From contig NZ_KB913037.1 of assembly GCF_000384295.1 (NCBI RefSeq), forward strand, positions 3,024,649 through 3,088,648: a stretch of DNA of 64,000 nucleotides, written 5' to 3'. This DNA is from Amycolatopsis balhimycina FH 1894. GTDB taxonomy: Bacteria; Actinomycetota; Actinomycetes; Mycobacteriales; Pseudonocardiaceae. Made by a program: the position numbers and the translations under genes. Position 1 is the stretch's first letter, and each line of letters starts with the position of its first letter. Below, one piece after another: positions 1 to 9,501 of the stretch. A model generated the notes under the pieces. That model was not told where the DNA came from and made no database searches. It saw nothing but the letters and a program-made list of their open reading frames with translations.

Positions 1-993
1 CTCGCCAGCGGGCTCCTGGCGGTGTTCGGCATCAGTTCCGCGATCCGGCACCTTAGCGAGCAACTGCGCATGCGCGTGGTGGCGGCGTCGTCGGCGATGT
101 GGATCCTGCCCGCTCTGGTCGGTCCAGCCGCCACCCTGGGGCTGGAGCACCTCGTGGGCTGGCGTTGGACTCTGCTCGTCCCGGTGCCGTTCGTCCTCCT
201 GGGACGACTCCTCGTGATGCGTGCCGTCCGTGACGACCCTCCAGACGAGTCCGAACACCGTCCGCTGGCGCGGACACTGTTGATCCCGTTGGGCGCCGCG
301 AGTGTAGTGCTGAGCATGGGGTGGTGGCCGCTCGCGATCATCGGCGCCGTGATCGCACTGGCGGGAATGATCACGATCCTGCCCGAGGGAACGGCGCGCT
401 TCCGGCCGGAAACCCCAGCCGCCCTCGGCACGATGGTCCTGTTCGCAATCGGCTACTTCGGCGCGGACAGCCTGATCACCGTGCTGCTGACGTCCGGCCT
501 CGGGATAAGCCTCGGAAAGGCCGTGATCGTCCTGAGCGCAGCCCCGTTGGGCTGGGGCGTGACCAGCCTATTCGCCACCCAGTTCGTGTCGGAGCGCAGC
601 AAGCACCGCTTTCCCGCCATCGGTCTGGGTCTAGCCGCCCTCGGAACGGCCGTGCTGGCCGTGGGGCTGGTCGTCGCCATACCGTTCACAATGATGGTCG
701 CCGCTTGGGCTGTCGGCGGAATCGGCATCGGGCTGGCGTATCCGGTCATGTACATAAGGGCGACGACCGCAGGCGCGAGTGGCTTCACGGCGGTGGAACT
801 CGCCACTGCGGTCATCACAGCCGAGTGCACCGGGCAGTTGCTGGGACGGGCGATCGGCGGCACCCTCAGCTCGGCCGACAGCTTCAATGGGCTGCTGGCC
901 TCCTACGTGTTGTTCACGGTCGTGTTGACGGCTGCTGCGGGGACTACGCGCCGAAGGGCGATCACCGATAGTCCCCGCCCGTCTGACATCTGA
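1..993 (+). CDS. MFS transporter, C-terminal part (cut by window edge)
   Basis: The frame is open from base 1, so the true start lies upstream. About 330 residues are visible. They are almost entirely hydrophobic segments separated by short Arg/Lys-rich loops, giving roughly eight to ten membrane helices. The Arg-rich loop near residue 80 (ending DDPPDESEHRP) looks like the central cytoplasmic loop of a 12-14 helix major facilitator. Seen: the helix pattern and glycine-rich helices. Inferred: a multidrug-type exporter; no substrate can be read from the sequence. The gene is followed by nearly 1 kb without a convincing gene, so it has no obvious operon partner on this side. Confidence 0.75.
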   Translation, partial: LASGLLAVFGISSAIRHLSEQLRMRVVAASSAMWILPALVGPAATLGLEHLVGWRWTLLVPVPFVLLGRLLVMRAVRDDPPDESEHRPLARTLLIPLGAASVVLSMGWWPLAIIGAVIALAGMITILPEGTARFRPETPAALGTMVLFAIGYFGADSLITVLLTSGLGISLGKAVIVLSAAPLGWGVTSLFATQFVSERSKHRFPAIGLGLAALGTAVLAVGLVVAIPFTMMVAAWAVGGIGIGLAYPVMYIRATTAGASGFTAVELATAVITAECTGQLLGRAIGGTLSSADSFNGLLASYVLFTVVLTAAAGTTRRRAITDSPRPSDI

Positions 994-1976
994 CCAATTC
1001 GGTCAAGGTCATCACCCTCCTCCTGAGGAGGACATTACGCTGCCGGATGAGAGCGTCGACGCTTGTGCGCGCCGGACAGTTGCTGCACAGGGTGGCCCGA
1101 CCGGACATCCCGGAAATAGCCAGGGGTGCTCCGGCATGGCGGTGTTGTGGATCTCGGACGATCTCCGGTGGATCGAGCGGCTGTGCCGAGGAGCCGGCGA
1201 CCCGAGGCGGACGCTGCCCAAGCGGTAGCAGATCGGCCCGCCACTGCACTCGATCGGACGCGTGGTCTAGGAGTCGCTAGATGAAGCCATCGAGGGCGAC
1301 TGTAAATCATGTGCCACAGATTCTAATTTTAGGGACACTCGCTTTCGATCACTCCAGCAGGTTCGCGGTCCAGGTGAGCGAGGAGGCCACCTGCTCCTCG
1401 TCTATCGAGTGCGACACCATGATGTCGCCAGCCAGCACCGCTTCGTGCGCCTCCGCGGAAATGTGGTTCCAACGCCAGACACGCTACTGAGCGCTAGGAC
1501 CGGCGCGCCGCGGCGGCCGAATCCCGGAATTCCCGATCGCGGTGCCGCAGCTGTGCAAGGGCGCCCTGATGTCCGCGCCGTGGCGGCACCTGCCGTTGAC
1601 ATCCCATCCCGCGGACGCGCTCACCTCCGCCACCGGTACCGGCGCAGCACCGGGGCCCCAGGCTGGCACCGCGACCTCGAGTCTGTGCCGATGTGGCTGC
1701 CGGCCGGCGGCGCTAGCGGGGTGGTGGCGGTTCTCACGGCGGGCTGGCCCGGGGCGCCGTGCCGACCGCCGCGATCTGCCGCGGCCTTCGCCTCGTGGCC
1801 GCGGCGGCCGGGGCCGGGGCCGGGCGGACGTGGTGCGAGGAGCAGGCGGAACTGCTGCTCGCCCGCGGTCTCGGCCACCTGCGGCAGGCAGGACCGGTGG
1901 AGGCGGACGAGCCGGCCGGGTTCGCCAGGACCGTGACGCGCTGCCGTCGTGCCTCCCCAGCCGGCCGGGCGCTGAG
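994..1976. other. Long stretch without a convincing gene
   Basis: Frames here are short or have the composition of non-coding GC-rich DNA. A 43-codon minus-strand stretch ending near 1355 (about 1355-1486) has an acidic, protein-like composition (contains HISAEAHEAVLAG) but begins directly after a stop and has no start. It may be the tail of a decayed gene. A plus-strand stretch around 1800-1960 (contains EEQAELLLARGLGHLRQ) is also protein-like but unrecognised. Probably a graveyard of gene fragments. Confidence 0.4.
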
Positions 1977-2876
1977 CTACGGCCGCAGGACGAGCTTCCC
2001 GGCGGCGTGACCGCTCGCGCTCAGCTCCTGCGCCTTCGCAGCGTCCTCCAGCGGAAGGCTCTGCGCGATGCGCACCGTGAGCTTGCCGTCGGCTGCGAGG
2101 CGGGCGTACTCGCCGAGACGGGAACCGAACAGGGCGCCGGGGCTGGAGAAGGTGACGCCCAGCTCGGCGGCCTTCGTATCTGCGATGGTGATGATCCGGT
2201 CGGTGCCGCCGCGCAGGTCGATCGACACCTCCAGGTCGCCCGCCCCCGCGGCGTCGTACACGGCGTCGATGCCCTGCGGTGCGGCCTCGCGGACCCGGTC
2301 GGCGAGGCCGGCGCCGTAGGCGACCGGGATCGCGCCCAGCGAGCGCAGGTAGTCGTGGTTGCCGGGGGAGGCGGTGCCGATGACCGTGGCGCCGCGGGCG
2401 ACCGCGAGCTGAACACCGACGGCGCCGGACACACCCGCGGCTCCGTGCAGCAGGAGCGTGTCGCCTTCCCCGACGCCGAGGGCGTCGAGCACGCGGACCG
2501 AGGTCTCGACGGCGACGGGCAGCGCCGCGGCGAGGTCCCAGTCGAGGTCCGCGGGCTTCGGGCCGAAGTCGACGGCCAGCGCGTGCTCGGCGTACGCGCC
2601 GGTGACGGTCCAGCCCAGGACCTCGTCACCCACCGCGACGCCGGTCACGCCTTCGCCGACCTCGTCGACGACGCCGGCCGCCTCCACGCCGGGGATCACC
2701 GGGAACGGCGGCGTCACCTGCGGCCTCCACCCGTTGCGGATCTTGGAGTCGAGCGGGTTGACCCCTGCCGCCACGACCTTCAGCCGAACCTGCCCGGGTC
2801 CGGCGTGCGGCTCGTCGACCTCTGCGAGGCGGAGGACTTCCGGGCCGCCGAACTCGGTGTAGGTGATCGCCTTCAT
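1977..2876 (-). CDS. NADP-dependent quinone-oxidoreductase-like (MDR superfamily) enzyme
   Basis: A 299-aa medium-chain reductase/dehydrogenase of the zinc-less quinone oxidoreductase/enoyl reductase type. The N-terminal GroES-like domain starts MKAITYTEFGGPEVL. The nucleotide-binding Rossmann motif HGAAGVSGAVG lies near residues 144-154. Cysteine zinc ligands are absent. The family reduces quinones or conjugated carbonyls with NADPH; the substrate here is unknown. I chose the ATG at 2876 because GGAG lies six bases upstream and the family sequence starts there; the longer frame to 2948 adds an unrelated proline-rich stretch. It lies 96 bp downstream of the NmrA-like gene on the same strand, so co-transcription is likely. 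Confidence 0.88.
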   Translation of the reverse strand: MKAITYTEFGGPEVLRLAEVDEPHAGPGQVRLKVVAAGVNPLDSKIRNGWRPQVTPPFPVIPGVEAAGVVDEVGEGVTGVAVGDEVLGWTVTGAYAEHALAVDFGPKPADLDWDLAAALPVAVETSVRVLDALGVGEGDTLLLHGAAGVSGAVGVQLAVARGATVIGTASPGNHDYLRSLGAIPVAYGAGLADRVREAAPQGIDAVYDAAGAGDLEVSIDLRGGTDRIITIADTKAAELGVTFSSPGALFGSRLGEYARLAADGKLTVRIAQSLPLEDAAKAQELSASGHAAGKLVLRP

Positions 2877-2972
2877 GTCCTGCTCCAATGCTCGTCGCTC
2901 CAAGTGAAAGATCAACTTGGCCGGGACCGGCGGCGGCCGCACCGGCACTTCGGCTGGTTCAGGCTCGGAGGC

Positions 2973-3902
2973 TCAGGAGCCAGCCACGTTTGCGGGCGCG
3001 GTCCAGCCAGTGGATCGGATCCACTCGGCCAGGTCGAGGGTGGCCGGCTCGATCGCCCGCACCACCGCAAGATCCGACGGGTGTTCCGCCGCCTTCGCGA
3101 ACTGGCGGAACATCGCCCTGTCGAGGTCGCTGGGAAGCACGCTCAACGGGAGGGCCTCGTACCGTGCCGGGAGCCCGGCGCGCGCGCCGAACGCCGCGGC
3201 GATCTGAGGGCCCGTCAGCTCGTCGCCGACGAGCTCAACGGCTCCGCCAGGTGCCTCCGCGGTGTCGAGCAGGAGCGCGGCGGCGACCCGGCCGATGTCC
3301 CTGACCGAGATCATCTTCACGGCGACGTCCTCCGGCAGCGGCAGCCTCAGCACGATCTCTCCGTGCTCCAGGCTCGGTGCCATCACCTCCATGAAGGGGG
3401 CCGGGCGAACCATCGCGGCCCTGAGGCCGGACTTCCTCAGGTGCTCCTCGATCGAGTGCTTCGAGTCGTGGTGCGGCACACCCGACTCCCGGTCCGCGCC
3501 GAAGGCCGAGTTGAACACGACGTGCGGGACGCGTGCCGCGACCGCCGCGTCGACGAGCGCGGTGCCGATGCGGATCTCCGTCTCGACCTCTTCGAGGTTG
3601 TCCGCCGCCGGGGTCATGAAGTAGAACGCCTCGACCGCCGTCAGCGCGGCGGCCAACGACGCCGGGTCGTCGGTCCGAATGGCCGCCAGCTCGACACCGC
3701 GGGCGGCCAGCGCCTGAGCCCGGTCGGACTGCGGGTTGCGGACCAGGGCCCGCACCGGGGCCTGGTGGTCCAGCAGCGCGTCGACCACCGCCCCGCCCTG
3801 TTGCCCCGTCGCGCCGAAGACTGCGATCGTGCCGATCGTCTGTGTGGCGGTGGGGGAGGACGACGCGGGCGCGGCGTCCTCGAGCTTGATCTGTCGTGAC
3901 AT
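2973..3902 (-). CDS. NmrA-like NAD(P)-binding protein
   Basis: A 309-aa atypical short-chain-dehydrogenase-fold protein. The dinucleotide motif GATGQQGG lies at about residues 30-37, after a Ser/Ala-rich N-terminal extension. The rest follows the NmrA/HSCARG pattern (VRALVRNPQSDRA, then an AFYFMTP segment), in which the Tyr-Lys catalytic pair of classical SDRs is missing. Such proteins act as redox sensors or reductases of NAD(P)H state; which applies here is not visible. The start at 3902 was chosen because the longer frame runs back through the divergent promoter. It is divergent from the broken AraC gene, with about 90 bp between the starts, and followed by the MDR reductase. The two enzymes were probably AraC-controlled. 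Confidence 0.83.
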   Translation of the reverse strand: MSRQIKLEDAAPASSSPTATQTIGTIAVFGATGQQGGAVVDALLDHQAPVRALVRNPQSDRAQALAARGVELAAIRTDDPASLAAALTAVEAFYFMTPAADNLEEVETEIRIGTALVDAAVAARVPHVVFNSAFGADRESGVPHHDSKHSIEEHLRKSGLRAAMVRPAPFMEVMAPSLEHGEIVLRLPLPEDVAVKMISVRDIGRVAAALLLDTAEAPGGAVELVGDELTGPQIAAAFGARAGLPARYEALPLSVLPSDLDRAMFRQFAKAAEHPSDLAVVRAIEPATLDLAEWIRSTGWTAPANVAGS

Positions 3903-3993
3903 GTCTCCACGATGCGTCTGCGGCGCCAGGCGCACCACCGGTATCGCGCCAGGTTTTTCCGATAACCCGCCAGTGCCGGGTAGTCTCGATCGC
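3903..3993. promoter_or_regulatory. Divergent promoter region between NmrA-like and AraC-like genes
   Basis: A 91-bp interval between divergent starts at 3902 (-) and 3994 (+). Promoters for both directions must lie here or within the gene ends. I see no clear -10/-35 pair or strong palindrome, so this call rests on gene geometry alone. Confidence 0.4.
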
Positions 3994-4609
3994 GTGTCCG
4001 ACCCCAGCGGCGAGCCGAGCTTCTGCACCGACGATGCGCCGTTGTCGGCGCCGCTGGCCCATGGCGCCGACGTGGCCGCGCACTTCCACGACCACGGCCA
4101 GCTCCGCTACGCCGCACGTGGGGCCCTGGTCACAGCCACCCAGGTGGGCACCTGGGTGGCGCCGGCCAGCCGGATCATGTGGGTGCCGCCCTTCGCGGTG
4201 CACAGCAGCAAGGCGTACGGCGAGACGGACATCCGGGTGCTGTCGCTGCCCGTGACGCTGACCGGACAGCTGCCGGCCGAGCCGTCGGTCTTCGTGGCGA
4301 GCGCGTTGCTGCGCGAGGCCTATCTGGCGCTGATGAGCGAGGGCGAGCCGCTGGAGAGCCCCCGTGCGCGACTGCTGATCGACGTCGTACTCGCCGAGCT
4401 CGCCCGCGCCGCACAGGAGCCGCTGCGCCCTGCTGCGCACCCAACGGGCGCTGATCGAGCTCAGCGACGGTGCCTCGGTCACCGACACGGCGATCCGGCT
4501 GGGCTGGTCGGACCCCAGCAGCTTCATCGACGCCTTCACCGAGCTGGTCGGTCAGACACCCGGCCGCTATCGCTCGTCGGCTCGGTCCTCCCGCAGCTCC
4601 CATGGGTGA
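3994..4609 (+). pseudogene. AraC-family regulator, internal deletion plus frameshift
   Basis: A GTG at 3994 opens an N-terminal cupin domain typical of AraC regulators (HFHDHGQLRYAARG, then GTWVAPASRIMWVPP). The frame is coherent to about 4425 (AELARAAQEPL). It then jumps: the second helix-turn-helix (ASVTDTAIRLGWSDPSSFID, then GQTPGRY) continues in the next frame from about 4427 to the stop at 4609. Between the two parts the first helix-turn-helix, about 60-70 residues in the family, is missing. A deletion joined the end of the sensory domain to the middle of the DNA-binding domain and broke the frame. The product could not bind DNA as AraC proteins do, so the divergent genes may have lost their regulator. 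Confidence 0.85.
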
Positions 4610-5182
4610 GAGGTTGGCGGGGTAGCCGTAGTTCCCGGCGGAACATCGGAGGCAGCCCAATGGTGCCGGAGCCCACGCTGGAAGGGTGACTCCCTCCTCC
4701 ACCACCCAGAGCTCCTCGCCGGATCGACGGCCGGTGCGACGCTGAGCGACCTCAGTGTCCGGTCGCTGACGCGGCACAGCTCGTCGGAGGCGTTCGTCGC
4801 GGGCGCTGGTGCGCCTCCTGCTCCCCAGCCGCGCTCTCCCCGATCGGCGCGGTGACGCGTCGAAGAGCAGAGGCCGTCCCGCAGCACCTTCTGCCAGCCG
4901 AACGGCCTGCTACCACGCTTGTCACCGAGCGCGGGTTCTGACCGGCAGACCTTCCCGTCGTGTGATCAACGGCGGCAATACGTCAAGTCGAGCACGTGCA
5001 CGCCCGAGATTCGGCGTACCGGGCCACGGTGCCATCGGAGATCTACGTGACGGAGTAAGTGAACGCCACGGCGGAACGGCGGACATTGAGACGATCAGGT
5101 GATTCTCGTGCTCGCAGTTTTCCGCCAGCTCCCGTTCCGGCAAAGTCGAATCGCACCCCGACTCGACTCAGGAGCGCAGCGC
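4610..5182. other. Intergenic region, no supported gene
   Basis: Several short overlapping frames exist but none has a recognisable motif, a good ribosome site or actinomycete-like codon bias. The interval becomes slightly less GC-rich near 5040-5120, just before the next gene, where its promoter probably lies. Confidence 0.4.
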
Positions 5183-5839
5183 GTGCCCTTCAACCCGAAC
5201 CAGCCCAGAGGCCCGGACGGCAAATGGATCAAGAAAGGTAGCGTTCTCGGCGCGGCCGTCTTGGCGACAGTTGTGGCGGCAGCGAGCGGCGGAGACGTTG
5301 TCACTTCGGTCGGCGCCGGGCTCGACGCTGCGACGACCCGGAGCGTGTCCGACGCGGACACGGCCAACAGCAAGAAAGCCGCACGGAACGGCGATCGCGC
5401 CGAGGCATGGCGACGGCTGACTCTCAAGGAGATCAGGAAGGAGATCAAGAACGACCTGCGGTGCGCCGTCCAGTCGTTCGGCCAGGTTCAGCAGTTCTTC
5501 CTGCGTCATCCGTGCGACAAGCTCGACCAGCTGCTGTTCGTCGTGCAGGACAAGAACGGAAACACGATCGCCGGCTCGGTCACGTGGGTGAAGATGCCGT
5601 CGGCCGAATCAGCCACACAGCTCGGCCGGCTGGAAGACACGTACGGATCCGGGGACGTGACTCCGTTCGCAACGGAGATTCTCGAAGCAGGCGGCTTCCG
5701 TTTCACCGGAAAGCACTACCGGTCGCGGCTGGACGGGAAGCTGGTCGTCATCGCCGAAACCGACCCGATCAAAGGCCACCCATCCGACGCGTTCCTCAAG
5801 CAGGTCGCCGACGTCGCGGACGTCCTCCCACCGCCGTGA
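5183..5839 (+). CDS. Uncharacterised protein with a hydrophobic N-terminal segment
   Basis: A 218-aa protein. I chose the GTG at 5183 because GGAG lies eight bases upstream and the conserved-looking opening PFNPNQPRGPDGKWIKKG follows directly. That opening resembles a short N-terminal motif seen in some phage and actinobacterial proteins. Residues about 20-40 (GSVLGAAVLATVVAAASGG) form a single weak membrane or export segment. The rest is soluble, has two cysteines (DLRCAVQ and HPCDKLD), and ends with an alpha/beta-looking domain (TDPIKGHPSDAFLKQVADVA). No catalytic motif is visible. An integrase remnant lies immediately downstream, so it may be mobile-element cargo. Function unknown. Confidence 0.6.
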   Translation: MPFNPNQPRGPDGKWIKKGSVLGAAVLATVVAAASGGDVVTSVGAGLDAATTRSVSDADTANSKKAARNGDRAEAWRRLTLKEIRKEIKNDLRCAVQSFGQVQQFFLRHPCDKLDQLLFVVQDKNGNTIAGSVTWVKMPSAESATQLGRLEDTYGSGDVTPFATEILEAGGFRFTGKHYRSRLDGKLVVIAETDPIKGHPSDAFLKQVADVADVLPPP

Positions 5840-5857
5840 CGACGTGGGCTGGTCCGC

Positions 5858-6150
5858 TGAGGAGTCCACAGCTTCGGCTTCGGCCGCACCGCCGGCGGCA
5901 ACTCGACCAGCTTCGCCACGTTGTGCGTCAGCAGGCCCTGGTCCACCGCCGGCCGCAAGATCGCACGCAACGTCTCCTTGATTCGACGCAGCGACGCCGG
6001 ACCGACCGGACGCTGCCACTTCACCGCCTCGACCTTCCGCGGATCACGGCTGGCCCGGTATTCGGCGATCAGCTCGTTGCGCTCCACGATCGCCTCGACC
6101 GGCGTCCGCTGTACGCACCGACCCGGATGGCTCAGGCGGTCGTCGTCGGC
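5858..6150 (-). pseudogene. Tyrosine recombinase (integrase) remnant
   Basis: The minus strand encodes about 95 residues resembling the N-terminal SAM-like, core-binding region of actinobacterial site-specific integrases: IVERNELIAEYRASRDP, then VGPASLRRIKETLRAILRPA and LLTHNVAKLVELPPA. The frame degenerates after PKLWTP, before the catalytic domain with its R-H-R-Y residues. The upstream part is also missing. It is a fragment and cannot be active. It suggests that an integrative element once ended or recombined here. Confidence 0.75.
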
Positions 6151-6381
6151 GCGCGCGACCGCTGCCGGCAGCTGCTCGAATCGCCCGTGCCCGCGGCAAC
6201 CTCGTCGGAGATCACGTCCTGAACCGTCCAGGGCTGGGCTGGGTGAAGAACGCTCCTGCGAACAGGTGGTGGTTGTCCCTCGTCGGGGTGTAGCTGTGCT
6301 GGATTCGGGAACGGCGGGCAGCCGGGGCGCGAAGATCCCCTGTGGACTGTTCCGCGGGTTCGGTCAGGAAGGCAGCTGGCG

Positions 6382-7035
6382 ATGGGTGTGTCTCGACGAT
6401 CGGTTTTGGGCGGCGTGCTGTCGTCGCCGTTGCTGGCGGCCACGGCCTTGTCCCCTTCTGCTGACGCGGCCGAAGTGCTGGGCACGGCCCAGGACGGGTG
6501 GCTCGAGATCCTGTGGACTGCACTGGTCCAGACCGAGACCGACCGGCGTGGCACGACCGTGGAGGCCATCGCCCCGGCTGAGCTGATCCAGCGCGACGGC
6601 CGGCGAGGACTGCGGTTTCCCCTGCGTTCGGCGCAAGGCGATCCCGCCCTCGCCAACCCCGCCCACGCCCAGGGCACGGCTGCCGCGGACGGTGGCTTCG
6701 TCCTGCGGGAAGCCGCCGCCGAGGTGCGGGTCACCCGGCTGGCGGGTGATGTCCGGGACGAGCAGATGTCGGCTCGCTACATGGTCAACAACGTCGACAG
6801 CGGCGTGCGGCCGATGTTCACTTGGCACACGGCAGAGGGTGTCCTGTCTGTCGTTCCCGGTGTGCTGGGGGCGCCGGCGACCTTGAAGATGTCCAACCTG
6901 CCCGTGCGCATGACGCGGGAGATGGTGGACCTGGTCACGACGTCGATGCGGTCGTTCGGTTTCCCGGACATCACCACCGACACGGTGGTCGCCCACGTGA
7001 CCATCCAGGGGAGTTACCTCTCACCGTTGTCCTGA
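6382..7035 (+). CDS. Putative Tat-exported protein of unknown function
   Basis: A 217-aa protein beginning MGVSRRSVLGGVLSSPLLAA: a twin arginine followed by a hydrophobic stretch and an Ala-rich cleavage region (ADAAE, near residue 30). This is the layout of a Tat signal peptide. The mature part has no cysteine, is mixed alpha/beta in character, and matches no family I know. It lies about 150 bp upstream of, and on the same strand as, the prenyl-synthase fusion, so a shared transcript is possible. A role connected with the terpenoid-type genes is inference only. Confidence 0.65.
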   Translation: MGVSRRSVLGGVLSSPLLAATALSPSADAAEVLGTAQDGWLEILWTALVQTETDRRGTTVEAIAPAELIQRDGRRGLRFPLRSAQGDPALANPAHAQGTAAADGGFVLREAAAEVRVTRLAGDVRDEQMSARYMVNNVDSGVRPMFTWHTAEGVLSVVPGVLGAPATLKMSNLPVRMTREMVDLVTTSMRSFGFPDITTDTVVAHVTIQGSYLSPLS

Positions 7036-7182
7036 TCCCCGCTCCCCGCCACCAGCCGTGAGTGGTCCACATAGGACTCAAGGTTGGGGCTTGTCGTCCG
7101 CGGGTGTGCTCGGTTTGCGCGTGGGGGAACGTCCGGTACGCAGTGTTGTGGTGTCGATGATGGCTGCTGGAAGGTCCGGAGT

Positions 7183-9501
7183 ATGACGATTTCTGCCGCA
7201 CCCGCGCCCGCGCGACCGTCGGATTGGCCGGACGGCAAGGGTGTGGTGGATCTCGCCCCGGACGATCGGCCGCACCTGTCCGCCGGGGTGGAGTGCTGGC
7301 AGCTGCACTTCCACGCGACCGATGCCGAAGGCCGGGAGTTCTCGGGATTCGTGGTGTTCGTCGCCTCCGCCTACCGCGACACCGCGGATGCGGGCGAGAT
7401 CGAGCGGGGCCATGTGGTCTCGTGGGGTCTGTACGACGTCACCGCGGACCGGTACGTCTGGGACGCCGCGTTGGACCGGGACGGCTTGCGGTTCGGCCGG
7501 GAACTGCTGCGCGAGACCGACGTGGTCGAGCCCAACCTGCGCCGGGCCATGCTGGAAGTGCTGGACCGGGACGTCCCGATACCGCCGGAACGGTTGCTCG
7601 TCGAGCCGGTGTCGGTTCGGTGGGACGATCTCGCGCTGACCTACGGCGAAGCAGCCTCGCTGACACGCCAGCACGACGGGTCCTACCGGGTGCCGGCGCG
7701 CTCCGCCGACGGAAGCTGTGGATTCGACGTGGCTTTCGAGCCGACCAAGCCCACCATCCGGTTCGGCGTGGACGGCGTGATCCCCGGCAGCCGCGGAGAT
7801 ACGGCCGGATCGATGTTCCACTACTTCGTCCCCCGCGGCACGGTGACCGGTGCGGTCGTGACCGGAGGTGAGGCGCGCCCGATCAGCTCGGGCATCGGGT
7901 GGTACCACCACCAGTTCGGTGATCGGATCCGCTCCCTGCGCATGCCACTCGATGCCGTGGAGGTGATGGAGCGCTGCTGGTGGTGGGTGGGCGTACACCT
8001 GGACAACGGCTGGGACCTGACTGTGTACGTGGTGCTGGACTGGAATCGGGATGAGGACCGAGCCGTGGAACGATGCCGGTTCGCGGTCGCCATCGCCGCC
8101 ACCGGCGAGTCCATCCCGCTGGACGACCTGGACTGCGCGGGCACCGAGGAACGGATCTCCGTGCAGTCCTTCGCGGAGTATCCGACGGTGTGGCGACTGC
8201 GCAGCGTCCAAGCCGGACTCGACCTGACCCTGACCGCGGTCTCACCGCGACAGGAGTGCATCACCTTCACCCTGGGCGATTTCTGGAAAGGCCGGGTCTC
8301 TGTGTCGGGCACCGCGGCCGGTTCGACGGTGCACGGCACGGGGTTCGCCGAGGTCCTGCCGGCCCGCCGCCGAGCCTCCATGGAACACCTGCTGGCCGGC
8401 CCCGCCCGGCACGTCCGGCGCCTGATCCGGGAGCTGTATCCCGATCGCGTCGACGCGGCCACGGCCGGCGGGCTCGTCGGCTCCACCGACCCCGTCCTGC
8501 TCAGCCACCTGCCCTACGACGACCTGGGCGCGGCGCTGGTGCGGCCGGTGCGGCACCTGGTCGACCACGGCGGCAAGTGCTGGCGCCCGTACATGTTCAT
8601 GGTCGCCCTGCATCTGGCCGGCGGCGACGGGGAACGCTTCCACACCATCATGAGCGCCGCCGAGTTGCTCCACGTGGGATCGGAGATCGTCGACGACATC
8701 GAGGACGGCTCAACGGTGCGCCGCGGCGCACCCACCGCACACCAGGTCGTGGGCGAGGCACTGGCCATCAACGCCGGCTGCGCCGCGTACTTCGCCTTCG
8801 ACCGGGTCGCGCGCACCATCGACGGCGTCGACGAGCCGACCTGGCACAAGATCTACCAAACATACGGCGCGATCCTGCGGGCGGGGCACGCCGGGCAAGC
8901 CCTGGACCTCTACGGGCACACCGACGCGATGACACACGCAATCGAGACCGGCGATCCCGAACCCCTGAGCCAGCGGCTGATCGTGACCTACCGGCTCAAA
9001 ACCGCCGCCGCGTTCCGCGGACTGGCCATCATCGCCACCCTGCTCGCGGACAGCCCACCCGCCCTCACCACCGCCCTGACCGACTACTTCGAGACCGTTG
9101 GCACGACCTTCCAGGTCGCCGATGATGCCCTGGACGTCTGCCGCGGATTTCCCGCCATCTACCCCGCACACCAACAAAAAGGAACCGGACGCAGCCCTGG
9201 CGAGGACATCCGCGCCGGCAAAGTCAACTTCCCGATGGCCCGCGCCGTCGGGATCCTGCCCCGGCCCCGGATGCGCGAACTGTGGCAAACCGTCGCCGCC
9301 CGCCCCACCGATCCCGCCACAGTGCGGGACTGCCTGGACATCCTGCAGGACTGCGGCGCGGTGGACGAGAGCATCGCCTACGCCGGTCGGCTGGTCGACC
9401 AGGCCTGGATCAAGCTGACGCCCCACATCCCGGTCTGTCAGGCCAGTGTGTTCGCCCGCATGCTCGGCACCTACTCCGCCTACCGCGACCTGTCCCACTA
9501 A
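7183..9501 (+). CDS. CrtC/AttH lipocalin-like domain fused to isoprenyl diphosphate synthase
   Basis: A 772-aa two-domain enzyme. Residues about 10-390 resemble the CrtC (carotenoid 1,2-hydratase)/AttH lipocalin-like family: a beta-rich sequence with WYHHQFG at 240-246, in the place where the family often has W-x-D-H-x-W/F-G, and WWWVGVHLDNGW downstream. Residues about 400-772 are a trans-isoprenyl diphosphate synthase: GGKCWRP at 463-469, first Asp-rich motif DDIED at 504-508 followed by GSTVRRG, second motif DDALD at 647-651, and GEDIRAGKVNFPM. Residues before the first motif are small (GSEIV), which in this family favours C20 or longer products. One chain could therefore make a polyprenyl diphosphate and hydrate or cyclise a derivative. 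The ATG at 7183 was preferred over the longer frame from 7084. Confidence 0.88.
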   Translation: MTISAAPAPARPSDWPDGKGVVDLAPDDRPHLSAGVECWQLHFHATDAEGREFSGFVVFVASAYRDTADAGEIERGHVVSWGLYDVTADRYVWDAALDRDGLRFGRELLRETDVVEPNLRRAMLEVLDRDVPIPPERLLVEPVSVRWDDLALTYGEAASLTRQHDGSYRVPARSADGSCGFDVAFEPTKPTIRFGVDGVIPGSRGDTAGSMFHYFVPRGTVTGAVVTGGEARPISSGIGWYHHQFGDRIRSLRMPLDAVEVMERCWWWVGVHLDNGWDLTVYVVLDWNRDEDRAVERCRFAVAIAATGESIPLDDLDCAGTEERISVQSFAEYPTVWRLRSVQAGLDLTLTAVSPRQECITFTLGDFWKGRVSVSGTAAGSTVHGTGFAEVLPARRRASMEHLLAGPARHVRRLIRELYPDRVDAATAGGLVGSTDPVLLSHLPYDDLGAALVRPVRHLVDHGGKCWRPYMFMVALHLAGGDGERFHTIMSAAELLHVGSEIVDDIEDGSTVRRGAPTAHQVVGEALAINAGCAAYFAFDRVARTIDGVDEPTWHKIYQTYGAILRAGHAGQALDLYGHTDAMTHAIETGDPEPLSQRLIVTYRLKTAAAFRGLAIIATLLADSPPALTTALTDYFETVGTTFQVADDALDVCRGFPAIYPAHQQKGTGRSPGEDIRAGKVNFPMARAVGILPRPRMRELWQTVAARPTDPATVRDCLDILQDCGAVDESIAYAGRLVDQAWIKLTPHIPVCQASVFARMLGTYSAYRDLSH

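Noticed and set aside
1542..3899. A plus-strand open frame of 785 codons
   Set aside because: Antisense to two recognisable enzymes (MDR reductase and NmrA-like); its translation is Arg-rich with no motif.
7078..8211. A minus-strand frame of 377 codons
   Set aside because: Antisense to the lipocalin-like domain of the fusion; no motif and His/Arg-rich.
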